From positions 28,295 to 92,294 of the forward strand of contig JAVKFY010000030.1 in the NCBI GenBank assembly GCA_040223615.1: a stretch of DNA of 64,000 nucleotides. Direction: 5' to 3'. Below the pieces are notes generated by a model. The model did no database searches and was not told the DNA's origin. It saw only the letters and a list, made by a program, of their open reading frames with translations. Both the position numbers and the translations under genes were made by a program. Positions 1 to 10,309 of the stretch are shown one piece after another. How positions within the stretch are numbered: the stretch's first letter is position 1; each line of letters opens with the position of its first letter. The stretch comes from JAVKFY01 sp040223615. GTDB lineage: Bacteria > Pseudomonadota > Alphaproteobacteria > GCA-2731375.

Positions 1-556
1 GGGCACCGACGAGATCGTCGGCAAGATACGGCCGGAAGGTCTGCTGGCCGATGGCGGCGACCAGATGCTCGCCAAGCTCGCTGTCGGCGCAGGCGATGGT
101 GACCGCGGTCGGCATACCCTGGGCGACCTCGATGGCGAAGGTCGGCCCGCTCAGCACCGCCAGCGGACTTTCGGGGAGCACTTCGGCCAGAACTTCGCTC
201 ATCAGGGCGTAGCTGCCGCGCTCGATGCCCTTGGCGCAAATCACCACCGGGGTGCCGGGGCGCAGATCGGCGGCAAGTTCGCTGGCGATCGCGCGCAACT
301 GCTGCGCCGGCACCACCAGCAGCACCGCATCCGACGCGGCGGCCAGTTCCGGCAGCATGTCGGTGGCGCGCAGGGTCGGCGGCAGTTCGATCTCCGGCAG
401 GTAGGCCGGGTTGGCGTGCTGCTGGTTGATGCTCGCCACGACTTCGGCGTCGCGCGCCCACAGCGTCACCCGCCGGCCGCCTTCGTCGAGCAGCCGCGCC
501 AGCGCCGTCCCCCAGGCACCGCCGCCCAGCACGCCGATCCGCTTGATCTCTCTCAT
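1..556 (-). CDS. gpsA: Glycerol-3-phosphate dehydrogenase [NAD(P)+], 3' end missing
   Basis: Cytosolic enzyme that reduces dihydroxyacetone phosphate to sn-glycerol-3-phosphate for phospholipid synthesis. About 185 N-terminal residues are present; the rest lies beyond the left edge of the window. The start (MREIKRIGVLGGGAWGTALA) shows the Rossmann glycine motif GGGAWG, and further in are the family motifs VICAKGIE and LSGPTFA. The ATG at 554-556 overlaps the stop of the upstream TIGR02466 gene (ATGA), so tsaD, the TIGR02466 gene and gpsA form a tightly coupled minus-strand operon. tsaD next to gpsA is common in Alphaproteobacteria. Confidence 0.95.
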   Translation of the reverse strand, partial: MREIKRIGVLGGGAWGTALARLLDEGGRRVTLWARDAEVVASINQQHANPAYLPEIELPPTLRATDMLPELAAASDAVLLVVPAQQLRAIASELAADLRPGTPVVICAKGIERGSYALMSEVLAEVLPESPLAVLSGPTFAIEVAQGMPTAVTIACADSELGEHLVAAIGQQTFRPYLADDLVGA

Positions 557-1194
557 CCGTAGACACTCAGGTTGAAGGCCACCGAAATCCGCGTGCCCTG
601 GCCACGATAGGGCCGTACCTGGTGGCTGAGCCAGGCCGGGAACAGCAACATCATGCCGGTGCGCGGGCGCACTGTCTCGCTGGCGCCGACCGATTGTCCG
701 CCAGGCACGCGAAAGGCGAGCTGCGGCGCGTACATCGCCGGGCCGACGCCACGCGGGTCCTGGAACTCGAACTCGCCGCCCAGATTGGCATCGGCGCCAA
801 TGCCGCCGTCATCGACATAGTAGGTGCCGGACCAGAAGCTGCCGGGATGGGTGTGGAATTCGTTGCCGTGGCCTGCCTGGTTCACGTTGGCCCAGGAATT
901 CTGCTTCCAGTCGACCTTGGCCGGCTGGCCGGACCGGTCGCCGGTAAGCTGCGTCGCCAGCGACATTGCCGCGCCCAGCAGATGCTTTCCGGCCTCGCCG
1001 CTCCACTCCGCGAAGTCCCAGCTCGACTGCCAGCCGCCGACATTGCTGTGCTCGATGCTGGGGTGCGACTTCATGCGCGCCAGGATCGCCGGGCGCAGGG
1101 CGGCGTTGATGCGCGCGGCGTCGGGCAGGTCGGCCTGCACAATCGGCGTGGCGAACACGCCAGAGACATTCACGCGCGCCTCGGGACCGCTCAT
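553..1194 (-). CDS. TIGR02466 family protein, putative 2OG-Fe(II) oxygenase
   Basis: A 213-residue protein of the TIGR02466 family, which is related to 2-oxoglutarate/Fe(II) dioxygenases; the substrate is unknown. Visible features are the FHTHPGSFWSGTYYV block with His114 and His116, a distal His191 in the LSHQV motif, and an Arg in GTRISVAFN (about 202) where 2-oxoglutarate would bind. This order (H-x-H, distal H, R) fits a double-stranded beta-helix iron site. A longer reading frame continues upstream, but the ATG at 1192-1194 overlaps the tsaD stop and gives the usual family length, so it was chosen. It sits between tsaD and gpsA with 4-bp overlaps at both ends. The enzymatic role is inferred from the family only. 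Confidence 0.8.
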   Translation of the reverse strand: MSGPEARVNVSGVFATPIVQADLPDAARINAALRPAILARMKSHPSIEHSNVGGWQSSWDFAEWSGEAGKHLLGAAMSLATQLTGDRSGQPAKVDWKQNSWANVNQAGHGNEFHTHPGSFWSGTYYVDDGGIGADANLGGEFEFQDPRGVGPAMYAPQLAFRVPGGQSVGASETVRPRTGMMLLFPAWLSHQVRPYRGQGTRISVAFNLSVYG

Positions 1195-2198
1195 GCCGCG
1201 CTGTCCAGGCTTGCATCGAGCGGCCAGCGGGCGCGCCCGGAAACGTCCAGCGGATCGGTCAGGCCGAGGCGCAGACGTTCCAGCCCGGCCCAGGCGATCA
1301 TCGCGGCGTTGTCGGTGCACAATTTCGGTGGTGGTGCCACCAGCCGCAGGCCGCTCGTCGCCGTCAATTCGGCCAGGCGGCCGCGCAGCGCCTGGTTGGC
1401 GGCGACGCCGCCGGCGACGACCAACGTCCTCAGGTCCGGCGCCATGTCGATGGCGTGGGCGACACGGTCGCACAGGATATCGCCGGCCGCCTGCTGGAAG
1501 CTGGCGGCGACGTCGGCCGGCTCAGGCCGCTTCTCCCAGGCCAGCCGCACCGCCGTCTTCAGCCCGGCGAAAGAGAAGTCGCAGCCCGGCCGGCCTAGCA
1601 TCGGGCGCGGCAGCGGGACCTTGGCGGCGTCGCCCTGGGCCGCCATGCGTTCGACAATCGGGCCGCCGGGATAGCCCAGGCCCATGACCTTGGCGGTCTT
1701 GTCGAAGGCCTCTCCGATGGCGTCGTCCAGCGTGGTGCCGAGCCGCTTGTAGTCGCCGACGCCGTTCACGGCCAGGAGCTGGCAATGGCCGCCGGAAACC
1801 AGCAGCAGAAGGTAGGGGAATTCGACCTCGTCGGTCAGGCGCGCGGTGAGTGCGTGGCCCTCCAGGTGATTCACCGCGACCAGCGGCTTGGCCGTCGCGG
1901 CGGCCAGGCCCTTGCCGGTCATCAGGCCGACCAGCACGCCGCCGATCAGGCCCGGCCCCGCCGTCGCGGCGATGCCGTCCAGATCGGCCAGCCTCACGCC
2001 GGCCTCGGCGAGCGCGCGGGCGACGATGCCGTCGACGAGCTGGACGTGGGCGCGCGCGGCGATCTCCGGCACCACGCCCATGTAGGGTGCGTGCTCGTCG
2101 AGCTGGCTGTGCACGATGTTGCTCAGAATCCGGCGTTCGCCGTCGACCACGGCGGCCGCCGTCTCATCGCAACTGGTTTCGATGCCGAGTACGCGCAT
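1191..2198 (-). CDS. tsaD: tRNA N6-adenosine threonylcarbamoyltransferase
   Basis: Transfers the threonylcarbamoyl group to A37 of tRNAs that read ANN codons, working with TsaB and TsaE. It has 335 residues, the normal length. The start MRVLGIETSCDETAAAVVD is the diagnostic N-terminus. His111 and His115 in NHLEGHA are the metal-binding pair, and GGVAANQALR near the C-terminus is the conserved nucleotide-binding segment. The ATG at 2196-2198 was preferred over an upstream in-frame start because the family begins exactly at this MRVLGIETS motif. It is divergent from hemC, with 68 bp between the two starts. Confidence 0.97.
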   Translation of the reverse strand: MRVLGIETSCDETAAAVVDGERRILSNIVHSQLDEHAPYMGVVPEIAARAHVQLVDGIVARALAEAGVRLADLDGIAATAGPGLIGGVLVGLMTGKGLAAATAKPLVAVNHLEGHALTARLTDEVEFPYLLLLVSGGHCQLLAVNGVGDYKRLGTTLDDAIGEAFDKTAKVMGLGYPGGPIVERMAAQGDAAKVPLPRPMLGRPGCDFSFAGLKTAVRLAWEKRPEPADVAASFQQAAGDILCDRVAHAIDMAPDLRTLVVAGGVAANQALRGRLAELTATSGLRLVAPPPKLCTDNAAMIAWAGLERLRLGLTDPLDVSGRARWPLDASLDSAA

Positions 2199-2266
2199 GT
2201 GGCGGACGTGCCTGCTCCTCCGGCGGGGCTTGCGCTGGACCGCCGCAGGCCTTAGCACCTCGGCCC

Positions 2267-3190
2267 ATGACAGAGCAACCGGCCTTCCGCCTCGGCACCC
2301 GGGGCAGCCCGCTGGCGCTGGCCCAGGCGCACGAGACCCGCGAGCGGCTGCTGGCGGCGCACGGATGGGCGGAGGACGCGGTGGTGATCGAGGTGATCCG
2401 CACCACCGGCGACCGCATTCGCGACCGGCCGCTGTCGGAAGTCGGCGGCAAGGGCCTGTTCACCAAGGAACTGGAAGAGGCGTTGCTCGGCGGTCGCATC
2501 GATGCCGCCGTGCACTCGATGAAGGACATGCCGACGGAACTGCCGGACGGGCTGGCGATCGCCGCCACCTTGCCGCGCGAGGATCCGCGCGACGCCTTCC
2601 TGTCGCCGGTCGCCGACGCCCCGGGCGCGTTACCGCCAGATGCCATCGTCGGGTCGTCGTCGCTGCGCCGTCAGGCGCAGTTGCGCCACCGCCGGCCGGA
2701 CCTGCGGGTCGTGATGTTCCGTGGCAACGTGGAAACCCGCCTGAACAAGCTCGCGGCCGGCGAGGTGCACGCCACGTTGCTGGCCCATGCCGGGCTGCGG
2801 CGCCTGGGTCTTGCCGACCGGGTCACCCGCACCTTGGAGCCGGAGGAGATGTTGCCGGCGGTGGCGCAAGGCGCGATCTGTCTGGAAGTGGCCCAGGGCG
2901 GCACGGCGCCGGAGACCGTGGCGGCGCTCAACCACCCCGAGACCAGCATTGCCACGGCGGCCGAGCGCGCCTTCCTGGCAGTGCTGGACGGCTCGTGCCG
3001 CACGCCGATCGCCGGACTGGCCCTGCTCGACGGCGACGAGATTTGGCTGCGCGGCGAGATCATCCGGCCCGACGGGTCGGAACGCATCGCGGTGGAGCGG
3101 CGCGGACCGGCGGCGGACGCGATCCGCCTTGGGGCCGATGCCGGCGAGGAAGCGCGCCGGCGCGCCGGACCCGGCTTCTTCGACGGCTGA
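2267..3190 (+). CDS. hemC: Hydroxymethylbilane synthase (porphobilinogen deaminase)
   Basis: Polymerises four porphobilinogen molecules into hydroxymethylbilane in cytosolic haem synthesis. The protein has 307 residues, the usual size. FRLGTRGSPLALAQA at the N-terminus and the VLDGSCRTPIAG motif with Cys244, which covalently carries the dipyrromethane cofactor, are clear. The frame stays open upstream, but the ATG at 2267 starts at the family N-terminus. hemC is the first of four translationally coupled genes (hemC, hemD, mitofilin-like, hemY); its TGA shares a base with the hemD ATG. Confidence 0.97.
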   Translation: MTEQPAFRLGTRGSPLALAQAHETRERLLAAHGWAEDAVVIEVIRTTGDRIRDRPLSEVGGKGLFTKELEEALLGGRIDAAVHSMKDMPTELPDGLAIAATLPREDPRDAFLSPVADAPGALPPDAIVGSSSLRRQAQLRHRRPDLRVVMFRGNVETRLNKLAAGEVHATLLAHAGLRRLGLADRVTRTLEPEEMLPAVAQGAICLEVAQGGTAPETVAALNHPETSIATAAERAFLAVLDGSCRTPIAGLALLDGDEIWLRGEIIRPDGSERIAVERRGPAADAIRLGADAGEEARRRAGPGFFDG

Positions 3191-3906
3191 TGCGCCTGCT
3201 GCTGACCCGTCCGGCCCAGGATTCCGTCGCGCTGGCGGCCGAATTGGAACGTCGGGGCCACACGGCCGTTGTCGAACCAATGCTCGACATCCGCCCCCTA
3301 CCGCACGCGCCGCTAGGTCTTGTCGGCGCCCAGGCGATCTTGCTGACCAGCGCCAACGGCGCCCGCGCACTCCTCGGCCGATCGGTCGGTCATTACATGC
3401 CGATCTACGCCGTTGGCAACGCCACGGCCCGGGCGGCGCGCGACGCCGGTTTCTCGCGGGTTGAGAGCGCCGCCGGCGATGTCGAGGCGCTGGCCGACCT
3501 GGTGATCGCGCGGCTGGACCCGGCGGCCGGACGTCTGGTGCACGTCGCGGGCAGCGCCGTGGCCGGCGATCTCGCGGGCCGCCTGATCGATGCCGGGTTC
3601 GACGTGGCACGCGCCGTGCTCTACGCGGCGGAGCCGGCGACCGCGTTATCCCCGGCTTGCCGCGACAATTTGCACGCCGGCAGCCTCGACGGGGCGCTGT
3701 TTTTCTCTCCCCGCAGCGCGCGGGCCTTTGCTAGGCTGGTTCGGGCGGCAGATTGCGAGGACGCGTGCCGGCGTGTGACCGGATTTTTCCTGTCGGACGC
3801 GGTGGCCGTCGCCGACGACCTGCCGTGGCGGGCGAGACGGATCGCCGCCGAACCGACGCAGGCGGCGCTGCTCGCCGACATCGACAACATGGATGAGGGC
3901 GGATGA
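3190..3906 (+). CDS. hemD: Uroporphyrinogen-III synthase
   Basis: Cyclises hydroxymethylbilane with inversion of ring D to give uroporphyrinogen III. It has 238 residues. Sequence conservation in this family is low; recognition rests on the N-terminal LLLTRPAQDS motif, the LLTSANGARAL segment, the FFSPRSARAF segment and the position directly after hemC. The ATG overlaps the hemC stop and the gene's own end overlaps the start of the mitofilin-like gene, so translation is coupled across the operon. Confidence 0.92.
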   Translation: MRLLLTRPAQDSVALAAELERRGHTAVVEPMLDIRPLPHAPLGLVGAQAILLTSANGARALLGRSVGHYMPIYAVGNATARAARDAGFSRVESAAGDVEALADLVIARLDPAAGRLVHVAGSAVAGDLAGRLIDAGFDVARAVLYAAEPATALSPACRDNLHAGSLDGALFFSPRSARAFARLVRAADCEDACRRVTGFFLSDAVAVADDLPWRARRIAAEPTQAALLADIDNMDEGG

Positions 3907-5390
3907 GCGACGCCGACAAGGACAAAAAAGTCGACGGCGACCAGCCCGAGGCGGACGCGAACGCCAAGGATGACGTCTTCTCGCTGGATGAGGAGATCGC
4001 CGAGGCGACGCTGGCCGGTTCGGAAGCCGACCCGGCAACCACGCCCGACTCCGGCGACGACATCCTGCCCGGCGGCGACGACGAGACCGTGACCGCCGCC
4101 GACACGGGCGACAGCCTGGGCGGAGAGATCAGCGGCGAAGGCGGCGACGACAGCCTGCCCGGCGCCGGCACCGACTACTCACTGGCCGGCGATGCCGCCG
4201 AGGCCGGCGTCGAGGCCCACGACACCCCGGCACCCGGCCCCACCGCCGACCCTGGCCCCTCGGCGACGCGGCGGATCGGCACCTGGGCGCTGGTGCTGCT
4301 GGTCGTATTCCTGGCCGGGGTGGCGGTCTGGCCGGTCTTCGGCCCGGCAATCGAGAGCTTGCTGCCGGAAAGCTGGCGCCAGAGCGCCGTGATCGACACG
4401 GCGACCCAGGACCGGTTGACCGCGCTGGAAAGCGAACTGGCCGCGCTGCGGACAAAGCCCGCGACGCCGGACAGCACGGCAGCGGTACAGGAGTTGCGCG
4501 GCACGGTGGCGGCGCAGGCCAGCGCCATCGAAACGCTGCAAGCCGAGCTGGACGAAGCACGCGCGGCGACACCGCCGGCGGCTGACACCAGCGCCCTGGA
4601 GAAACGCCTGGACGAGATGGCGGCACGGATCGAGACACTGTCGGCGATCCCGGCGCCTTCCGGCGACGGCAGCGGCGACAGCGAGGCGGTCGCGGCATTG
4701 CGAGCGGAACTCGCCAACGTGACGCAGCAGCTCGCCGCTCTGGGCGGCGGCCAGGACGCGCTGGCGACCATGGCCAGCACCAACGCCGCTTTGCAGGAGC
4801 AGGTCGAGACGCTGCAAGGACGGCTGGCCGCGCTCGAAAGCGCCGCCGGCAGCGTCGGCGACCAGGAGCGCAAGGACGCCCGGATCCTGGCGCTCAGCCA
4901 GCTCGCGTCGGAATTGCGCGCCGGTGGCGGCCATGGCGCTTCGCTGCAGGCGGCGAAGACACTGGCGTCCGGCGACGACGACCTGACCGCCCTGCTCGAC
5001 CCGTTGCAGGCCAGCGCCGCGACCGGCGCCCCGCGCTTGCGCCAGTTGCAGCAGCGGTTCGACGCCGTGGCGCCGGAGATCGTGCGCGCGGCGATCGCCG
5101 ATTCAGGCGGCGATTGGATCGAACGCACCACCAACCGGCTGGCGTCGCTGGTCACCATCCGTCGCGTCGGCGAGGTCGAGGGTGACAGCGTGGAGGCCAT
5201 CGTGGCGCGCGCCGAAATCCGGCTCGGCTACGGCGACCTGGCCGCCGCGGTGGCCGAGCTCGCCAAGCTGGAAGGCCCACCGGCGGAAGCGGCGGCCGGG
5301 TGGCTGGCCTCGGCACGCGAACGGCTGGCGGCCGATGCCGCCGCCGACGAAATCCAGCGCCGTGTCGCTACCCTGGTCGGTGCCGGCTGA
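3903..5390 (+). CDS. Mitofilin/Mic60-like inner membrane protein
   Basis: A 495-residue alphaproteobacterial relative of mitochondrial Mic60, the crista-junction protein; bacterial homologues are linked to intracytoplasmic membrane shape. The first 120 residues are very acidic and of low complexity. One membrane segment follows at about 127-147 (ALVLLVVFLAGVAVWPVFG), then a long Ala/Glu-rich coiled coil (about 165-320), then the C-terminal mitofilin-type helical domain ending in AADEIQRRVATLVGAG. This order matches the family. The place between hemD and hemY is the conserved alphaproteobacterial neighbourhood. Overlaps of 4 bp with hemD and 1 bp with hemY indicate one operon. The membrane-shaping role is from family knowledge and is not shown by the sequence. 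Confidence 0.87.
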   Translation: MSDADKDKKVDGDQPEADANAKDDVFSLDEEIAEATLAGSEADPATTPDSGDDILPGGDDETVTAADTGDSLGGEISGEGGDDSLPGAGTDYSLAGDAAEAGVEAHDTPAPGPTADPGPSATRRIGTWALVLLVVFLAGVAVWPVFGPAIESLLPESWRQSAVIDTATQDRLTALESELAALRTKPATPDSTAAVQELRGTVAAQASAIETLQAELDEARAATPPAADTSALEKRLDEMAARIETLSAIPAPSGDGSGDSEAVAALRAELANVTQQLAALGGGQDALATMASTNAALQEQVETLQGRLAALESAAGSVGDQERKDARILALSQLASELRAGGGHGASLQAAKTLASGDDDLTALLDPLQASAATGAPRLRQLQQRFDAVAPEIVRAAIADSGGDWIERTTNRLASLVTIRRVGEVEGDSVEAIVARAEIRLGYGDLAAAVAELAKLEGPPAEAAAGWLASARERLAADAAADEIQRRVATLVGAG

Positions 5391-6781
5391 TGTGGCGCGC
5401 CGTTGTCCTGTTCCTGTGCCTGGCCGCGGTCGGCTACGGCGCGAGTTGGCTGGCCGACCGGCCGGGCGCGATCAGCCTGCAATGGCTCGGCCTGCGGGTC
5501 GAAACCTCGGTCGGCGTGCTGGCGGCCGCGCTACTGGTACTGCTGGCGGTGGTGGTCACGGTCTACAAGGTCTGGGCCTGGATCCGCGACGCGCCGGAGG
5601 CGTTGCGCCGTAACCGGGTGACCAACAAGCAGCGGCGCGGCTATGACGCGCTGACCAAGGGCCTTGTGGCGATTGCCGCCGGCGACGCCAAGGAGGCGCG
5701 GCGCCTGTCCGACCGCGCCGGCAACCTGCTCGACGAGCCGCCGCTGACCCTGTTGCTGTCGGCCCAGGTGGCCTCGCTGGAGGGCGACGAGAGCGGGGCG
5801 CGCAAGCGCTTCCAGGAACTGGCGGAACACCCGGAGACCGAGTTCCTGGGCGTGCGCGGCCTGCTGGTACAGGCGAAGCGGGCGGGCGATACCAAGGCGG
5901 CGCTGGCGCTGGCCGAGCGCGCCTTCCAGTTGCGGCCGGACGCGACCTGGGTGGTCAGCGAACTGTTCTCGCTGCAGGCGCAGCAAGAGGACTGGAGCGC
6001 GGCGCAGACAACCCTGTCGCATGGCCTGAAACGCAAGCTGCTGCCAGAGAGCGAGGCGCAGCGCAACCGCGCCGTGGTCGCCTACGGCCAGGCGATGTCG
6101 GCCGAGGCGCGCGGCGAGCACAAGATGGCGCTCGACCACGCCAAGCAATCGCACAAGTACGATCCGGACTTCATCCCGGCGACGGCGCTGGCGGCGCGGA
6201 TGATGACCACGCTGGGGCAGATGCGCCGGGCGCGGAAGCTGCTGGAAGAGGCGTGGGGCCACGCGCCGCACCCCGAACTCGCCGCCGCCTATGCCGACAT
6301 GCACCCCGACGAGAGTGCCGAGGCGCGGCGCGAGCGCCTACGCAAGCTGGCCGCACTGAAGCCGGACCACGAGGAAAGCTTCATCATGCTGGCGCAGGCG
6401 GCGATGGCGTGCAGCGACTGGGACGATGCCCGCAAGCAGCTCGAAGCGATCGAGACGCCGAACCCGGATGCCCGCTTCTGCCGCCTGATGGCCGACTTGA
6501 CCGAGCGGTCAGGCGGCGACATGGCGCAGGCGCGCGACTGGCTGCGCCGCGCCGCCAACGCCCGCTTCCATGCCGCCTGGGTGTGCGGTGACTGCGGCCG
6601 TCAGGTACTGACCTGGGCGCCACATTGCCCGGAATGCCACGCCTTCGACAGCTTCCGCTGGAAAGCCCCGCACATCGCCCCACCCGCGCTGCTGAGCGAA
6701 CTGTCGGCGATGAGCGAGGAAGACACCGAGCCGGAGCCCGCGCCCGCGCCCGCCGAAGAAGAAGCCAAGCCCGCGGCGTAG
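5390..6781 (+). CDS. hemY: HemY-type TPR membrane protein of the haem operon
   Basis: A 463-residue inner-membrane protein of the proteobacterial HemY family; the exact role in haem metabolism is unsettled, and it is distinct from the protoporphyrinogen oxidase of the same name in Gram-positives. Two hydrophobic segments lie near the N-terminus (about 3-20 and 40-63), followed by the HemY_N domain and TPR-like helices. At the C-terminus is a zinc-ribbon-like cluster, CGDC (Cys399/Cys402) and CPEC, then an acidic Pro/Ala tail, as is usual in alphaproteobacterial members. Its ATG overlaps the stop of the mitofilin-like gene. It appears to be the last gene of the hem operon. Confidence 0.9.
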   Translation: MWRAVVLFLCLAAVGYGASWLADRPGAISLQWLGLRVETSVGVLAAALLVLLAVVVTVYKVWAWIRDAPEALRRNRVTNKQRRGYDALTKGLVAIAAGDAKEARRLSDRAGNLLDEPPLTLLLSAQVASLEGDESGARKRFQELAEHPETEFLGVRGLLVQAKRAGDTKAALALAERAFQLRPDATWVVSELFSLQAQQEDWSAAQTTLSHGLKRKLLPESEAQRNRAVVAYGQAMSAEARGEHKMALDHAKQSHKYDPDFIPATALAARMMTTLGQMRRARKLLEEAWGHAPHPELAAAYADMHPDESAEARRERLRKLAALKPDHEESFIMLAQAAMACSDWDDARKQLEAIETPNPDARFCRLMADLTERSGGDMAQARDWLRRAANARFHAAWVCGDCGRQVLTWAPHCPECHAFDSFRWKAPHIAPPALLSELSAMSEEDTEPEPAPAPAEEEAKPAA

Positions 6782-6983
6782 GGCCGTAGCGGAGTGATCT
6801 GAAACTATCGCCGACCTATGCGGTATCGCGCAGATGCATGACGCGTCGCCCCGCAATTCGACAGCCATTTTGACTTCAGGCCAAGGCCGCGGCTAACAAG
6901 TCGTGGATCGGTTGCGAGGTCGCCGACTAAAGGCACAGGTCATAATGCGCCTGCGGGATGTTCTTCGGAATGCAATGTGAACA

Positions 6984-7655
6984 ATGGAGTTCACGCTCAC
7001 AACTGCCGTCCTGCTTCCAGTAGGTCTCGGCCTGCTGGGGTTCATCGAACCCTGCACGATCGGCGCTCACCTCATCTATTTGAGGTCTCAAGCACGCTTG
7101 ACGCTCGCAGATCAAGTACGCTCCCTGGTCGTGTTCGTCCTGGTGCGCGCGGTCGTGGCAGGTGTTTTCGGCGCCGTCGTTGCCTTGCTTGGGCACAAGC
7201 TGATCGGCGTCCAGACGACTCTGTGGCTGGTGTTCGGGGTCGTCTACCTGGTGATCGCGATTGCCCTGGTTACGGGACGGCCCCGGTTTCTGACAGCGCG
7301 GGTGGGTCTGGCACCGAAGCGCTGGAGAGAGACGCAAGGCCCGGTCCTGCTCGGGCTGGCGTTCGGTCTCAACATTCCCGCTTGCGCCGCGCCGATACTA
7401 TTCGGCCTGCTGGGGCTTGCTGCGTCGGTTGGTGCGGTCGCCGCCGGATTCTGGATGATGTTCTTGTTCGGACTCTCCTTGTCATTGCCGCTGGCCCTGT
7501 TCCTGCTGGTGCCGCGCTTCACCACTTTCCTGGAATCGCTCCACGACCGAGCGCGCGGTATGCGGCTGCTGATCGGCCTGATCCTTGGCGGGCTCGGTAT
7601 CTGGTCGATCTGGTTCGGTCTCTTCGTTGATCCGGCCAACTGGGCTGGCCAATGA
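6984..7655 (+). CDS. CcdA/DsbD-like thiol-redox membrane protein
   Basis: A 223-residue protein with about six membrane helices, related to CcdA, which carries electrons from cytoplasmic thioredoxin across the membrane to periplasmic thiol partners. The two conserved cysteines of that family are present: Cys24 in FIEPCTIG and Cys134 in NIPACAAP. No cytochrome c maturation genes are nearby, so the periplasmic partner is unknown. The gene overlaps the following MFS gene by 4 bp. Base composition is visibly AT-richer than in the flanking hem and F420 genes, which suggests a separate origin for the pair. Confidence 0.8.
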   Translation: MEFTLTTAVLLPVGLGLLGFIEPCTIGAHLIYLRSQARLTLADQVRSLVVFVLVRAVVAGVFGAVVALLGHKLIGVQTTLWLVFGVVYLVIAIALVTGRPRFLTARVGLAPKRWRETQGPVLLGLAFGLNIPACAAPILFGLLGLAASVGAVAAGFWMMFLFGLSLSLPLALFLLVPRFTTFLESLHDRARGMRLLIGLILGGLGIWSIWFGLFVDPANWAGQ

Positions 7656-8899
7656 GCATCGGGCGGCGTTTCATGCGCGTCGCTGCGGCGGGTGTCACGT
7701 TTCAGGCCGGATCAGCGGCGGTCGATTCCGCAACGATTATGTCCGCTCTGATCTTGCAGTTGACCGGCAGCCCTGTCCTCGTGGGCGCGGTCACCGCCAT
7801 CTTGCGTTTTGGCTGGCTGTTCCCGCAGCTCATCGTCGGATATCTCGCTGAGCGGCGCGGCGGCAGCATGCGCTACTACGTGATCGGGGCTTTCGGGCGT
7901 GCGACCTGTATGGCTCTGATGGCCGCAGTGCTTTTTGCCGGTCAGGCTTGGTCCACCTTCTGGCTTGCAACCTGGGTAATGGTGATCTGGACCGCGTATG
8001 CCTTCATCAGCGGTATCGTTGCCGTGCCCTACAACGACATCGTGGCCCGTTCCGTCCCCTCCGAGCTGCGCAGCCGACTGCTGGCGACGCGCTTTTTCGG
8101 TGGCGGCGTGCTCGCGCTGGGCGTCGCTGCTATCGCCGACCGGCTCATCGAGCGGGCCGCATTCCCTCTGTCCTATGCTGCCATCATCGCCATGGCCGCG
8201 ATCCTGATGTACCTCTCGTCCGTCGTGTTCACCAGCGTGGGGGAACCGGCAGCCAAATCTCCCGTCACGACGACAAAGCCAACCTTCTTTGCCTACCTCA
8301 AGGAAGGTGTCGCAGTGATGCGGACCGATCGGAGCTTTCGACTGTTCGTTTATGCGCAGTGGTGCGGCGGCGCGGTGCTGATGGCGATGCCGTTCTATGT
8401 CGTCCAGGCCGATGCACTTGGTTTCGGGCTACAGGATGTAGCGATCCTGCTGGCGGCCCAAACCGCTGGTGCGCTGGCGTCGAACCTGCTCTGGGGCTGG
8501 TGGGGCGACACCTGGGGCAAGGTCAGCCTGCTCCGGGCAATCACCGTCAGCCGCATCGTGCCGCCCGCTGTGATGCTCGCGCTCAGCGCTGCCGAGCTGA
8601 ACGCAGGACAATCGTTCGTCGCTTTCGTAGCGGTGTTCTTCGTCCTCGGCGCACTTGCCAACGGCCTGACCATCGCCGTGATCGGGTATCTGATGGAGAT
8701 CTCCCCCGATGACCGTCGGCCAGCGTACAGCGGCTATTTCAACGCCATCACGGCCCCTGCATTTCTGCTGCCTCTGCTCGCCGGCGGCATTGCCTCCGCC
8801 TTCGGCCTATCGGTCTTGTTCACCATTTCCGTCTTGGCAGCGGGGCTTCAGGGACTGATCTTGCTCTATACGGCACCATCCAGTCATCGGCTGCGCTGA
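7652..8899 (+). CDS. MFS transporter
   Basis: A 415-residue polytopic membrane protein with about 12 hydrophobic segments and the two-halves layout of the major facilitator superfamily. A cytoplasmic loop near residues 200-215 (PAAKSPVTTTKPTF) separates the halves. No substrate-specific motif was recognised. The start overlaps the end of the CcdA-like gene (ATGA at 7652-7655), so the two are co-translated. This gene shares the lower GC content of its partner. It converges on the LLM gene at 9104-10144. Confidence 0.8.
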   Translation: MSIGRRFMRVAAAGVTFQAGSAAVDSATIMSALILQLTGSPVLVGAVTAILRFGWLFPQLIVGYLAERRGGSMRYYVIGAFGRATCMALMAAVLFAGQAWSTFWLATWVMVIWTAYAFISGIVAVPYNDIVARSVPSELRSRLLATRFFGGGVLALGVAAIADRLIERAAFPLSYAAIIAMAAILMYLSSVVFTSVGEPAAKSPVTTTKPTFFAYLKEGVAVMRTDRSFRLFVYAQWCGGAVLMAMPFYVVQADALGFGLQDVAILLAAQTAGALASNLLWGWWGDTWGKVSLLRAITVSRIVPPAVMLALSAAELNAGQSFVAFVAVFFVLGALANGLTIAVIGYLMEISPDDRRPAYSGYFNAITAPAFLLPLLAGGIASAFGLSVLFTISVLAAGLQGLILLYTAPSSHRLR

Positions 8900-9103
8900 T
8901 GAGCCGTCATTGGCGGTGGCAAGTCGATCAGCGGTCGGATCAAATTTCGCCTTTTGGCCAATCCCGGACGTTGTCCCCTTCGCCGCCGATGTCGCTTGTT
9001 GGGCTCAAACCGGTCATCTGCAACATGACCACCGGGCGCGTCGACCGAGCGCAGTGGCCGGGTAAATGGTCTTTCGAACTTCCCCCACGCAACGGGCAAG
9101 CGC

Positions 9104-10144
<1,041 letters not shown>

Positions 10145-10309
10145 TGCTGTCGCGCTCCTCTCTTGCGGACCGGGTCGGGCCGGCCCTTCGTTGCTTCATT
10201 GACGGCCAGCCTAGCACGACTTGGCCGCCGCAAGTGGCGGGCCGGCTTGTGCGACCGTGAAATCCGGCTAAGTTGGGCCAGCAACGAACAACGATTGGGA
10301 GAGCGTGCG

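Noticed and set aside
10145..10309. Promoter pair between divergent LLM A and LLM B
   Set aside because: Promoter-like hexamers are present but spacing is 11-15 bp, outside the usual range; not reported as features.
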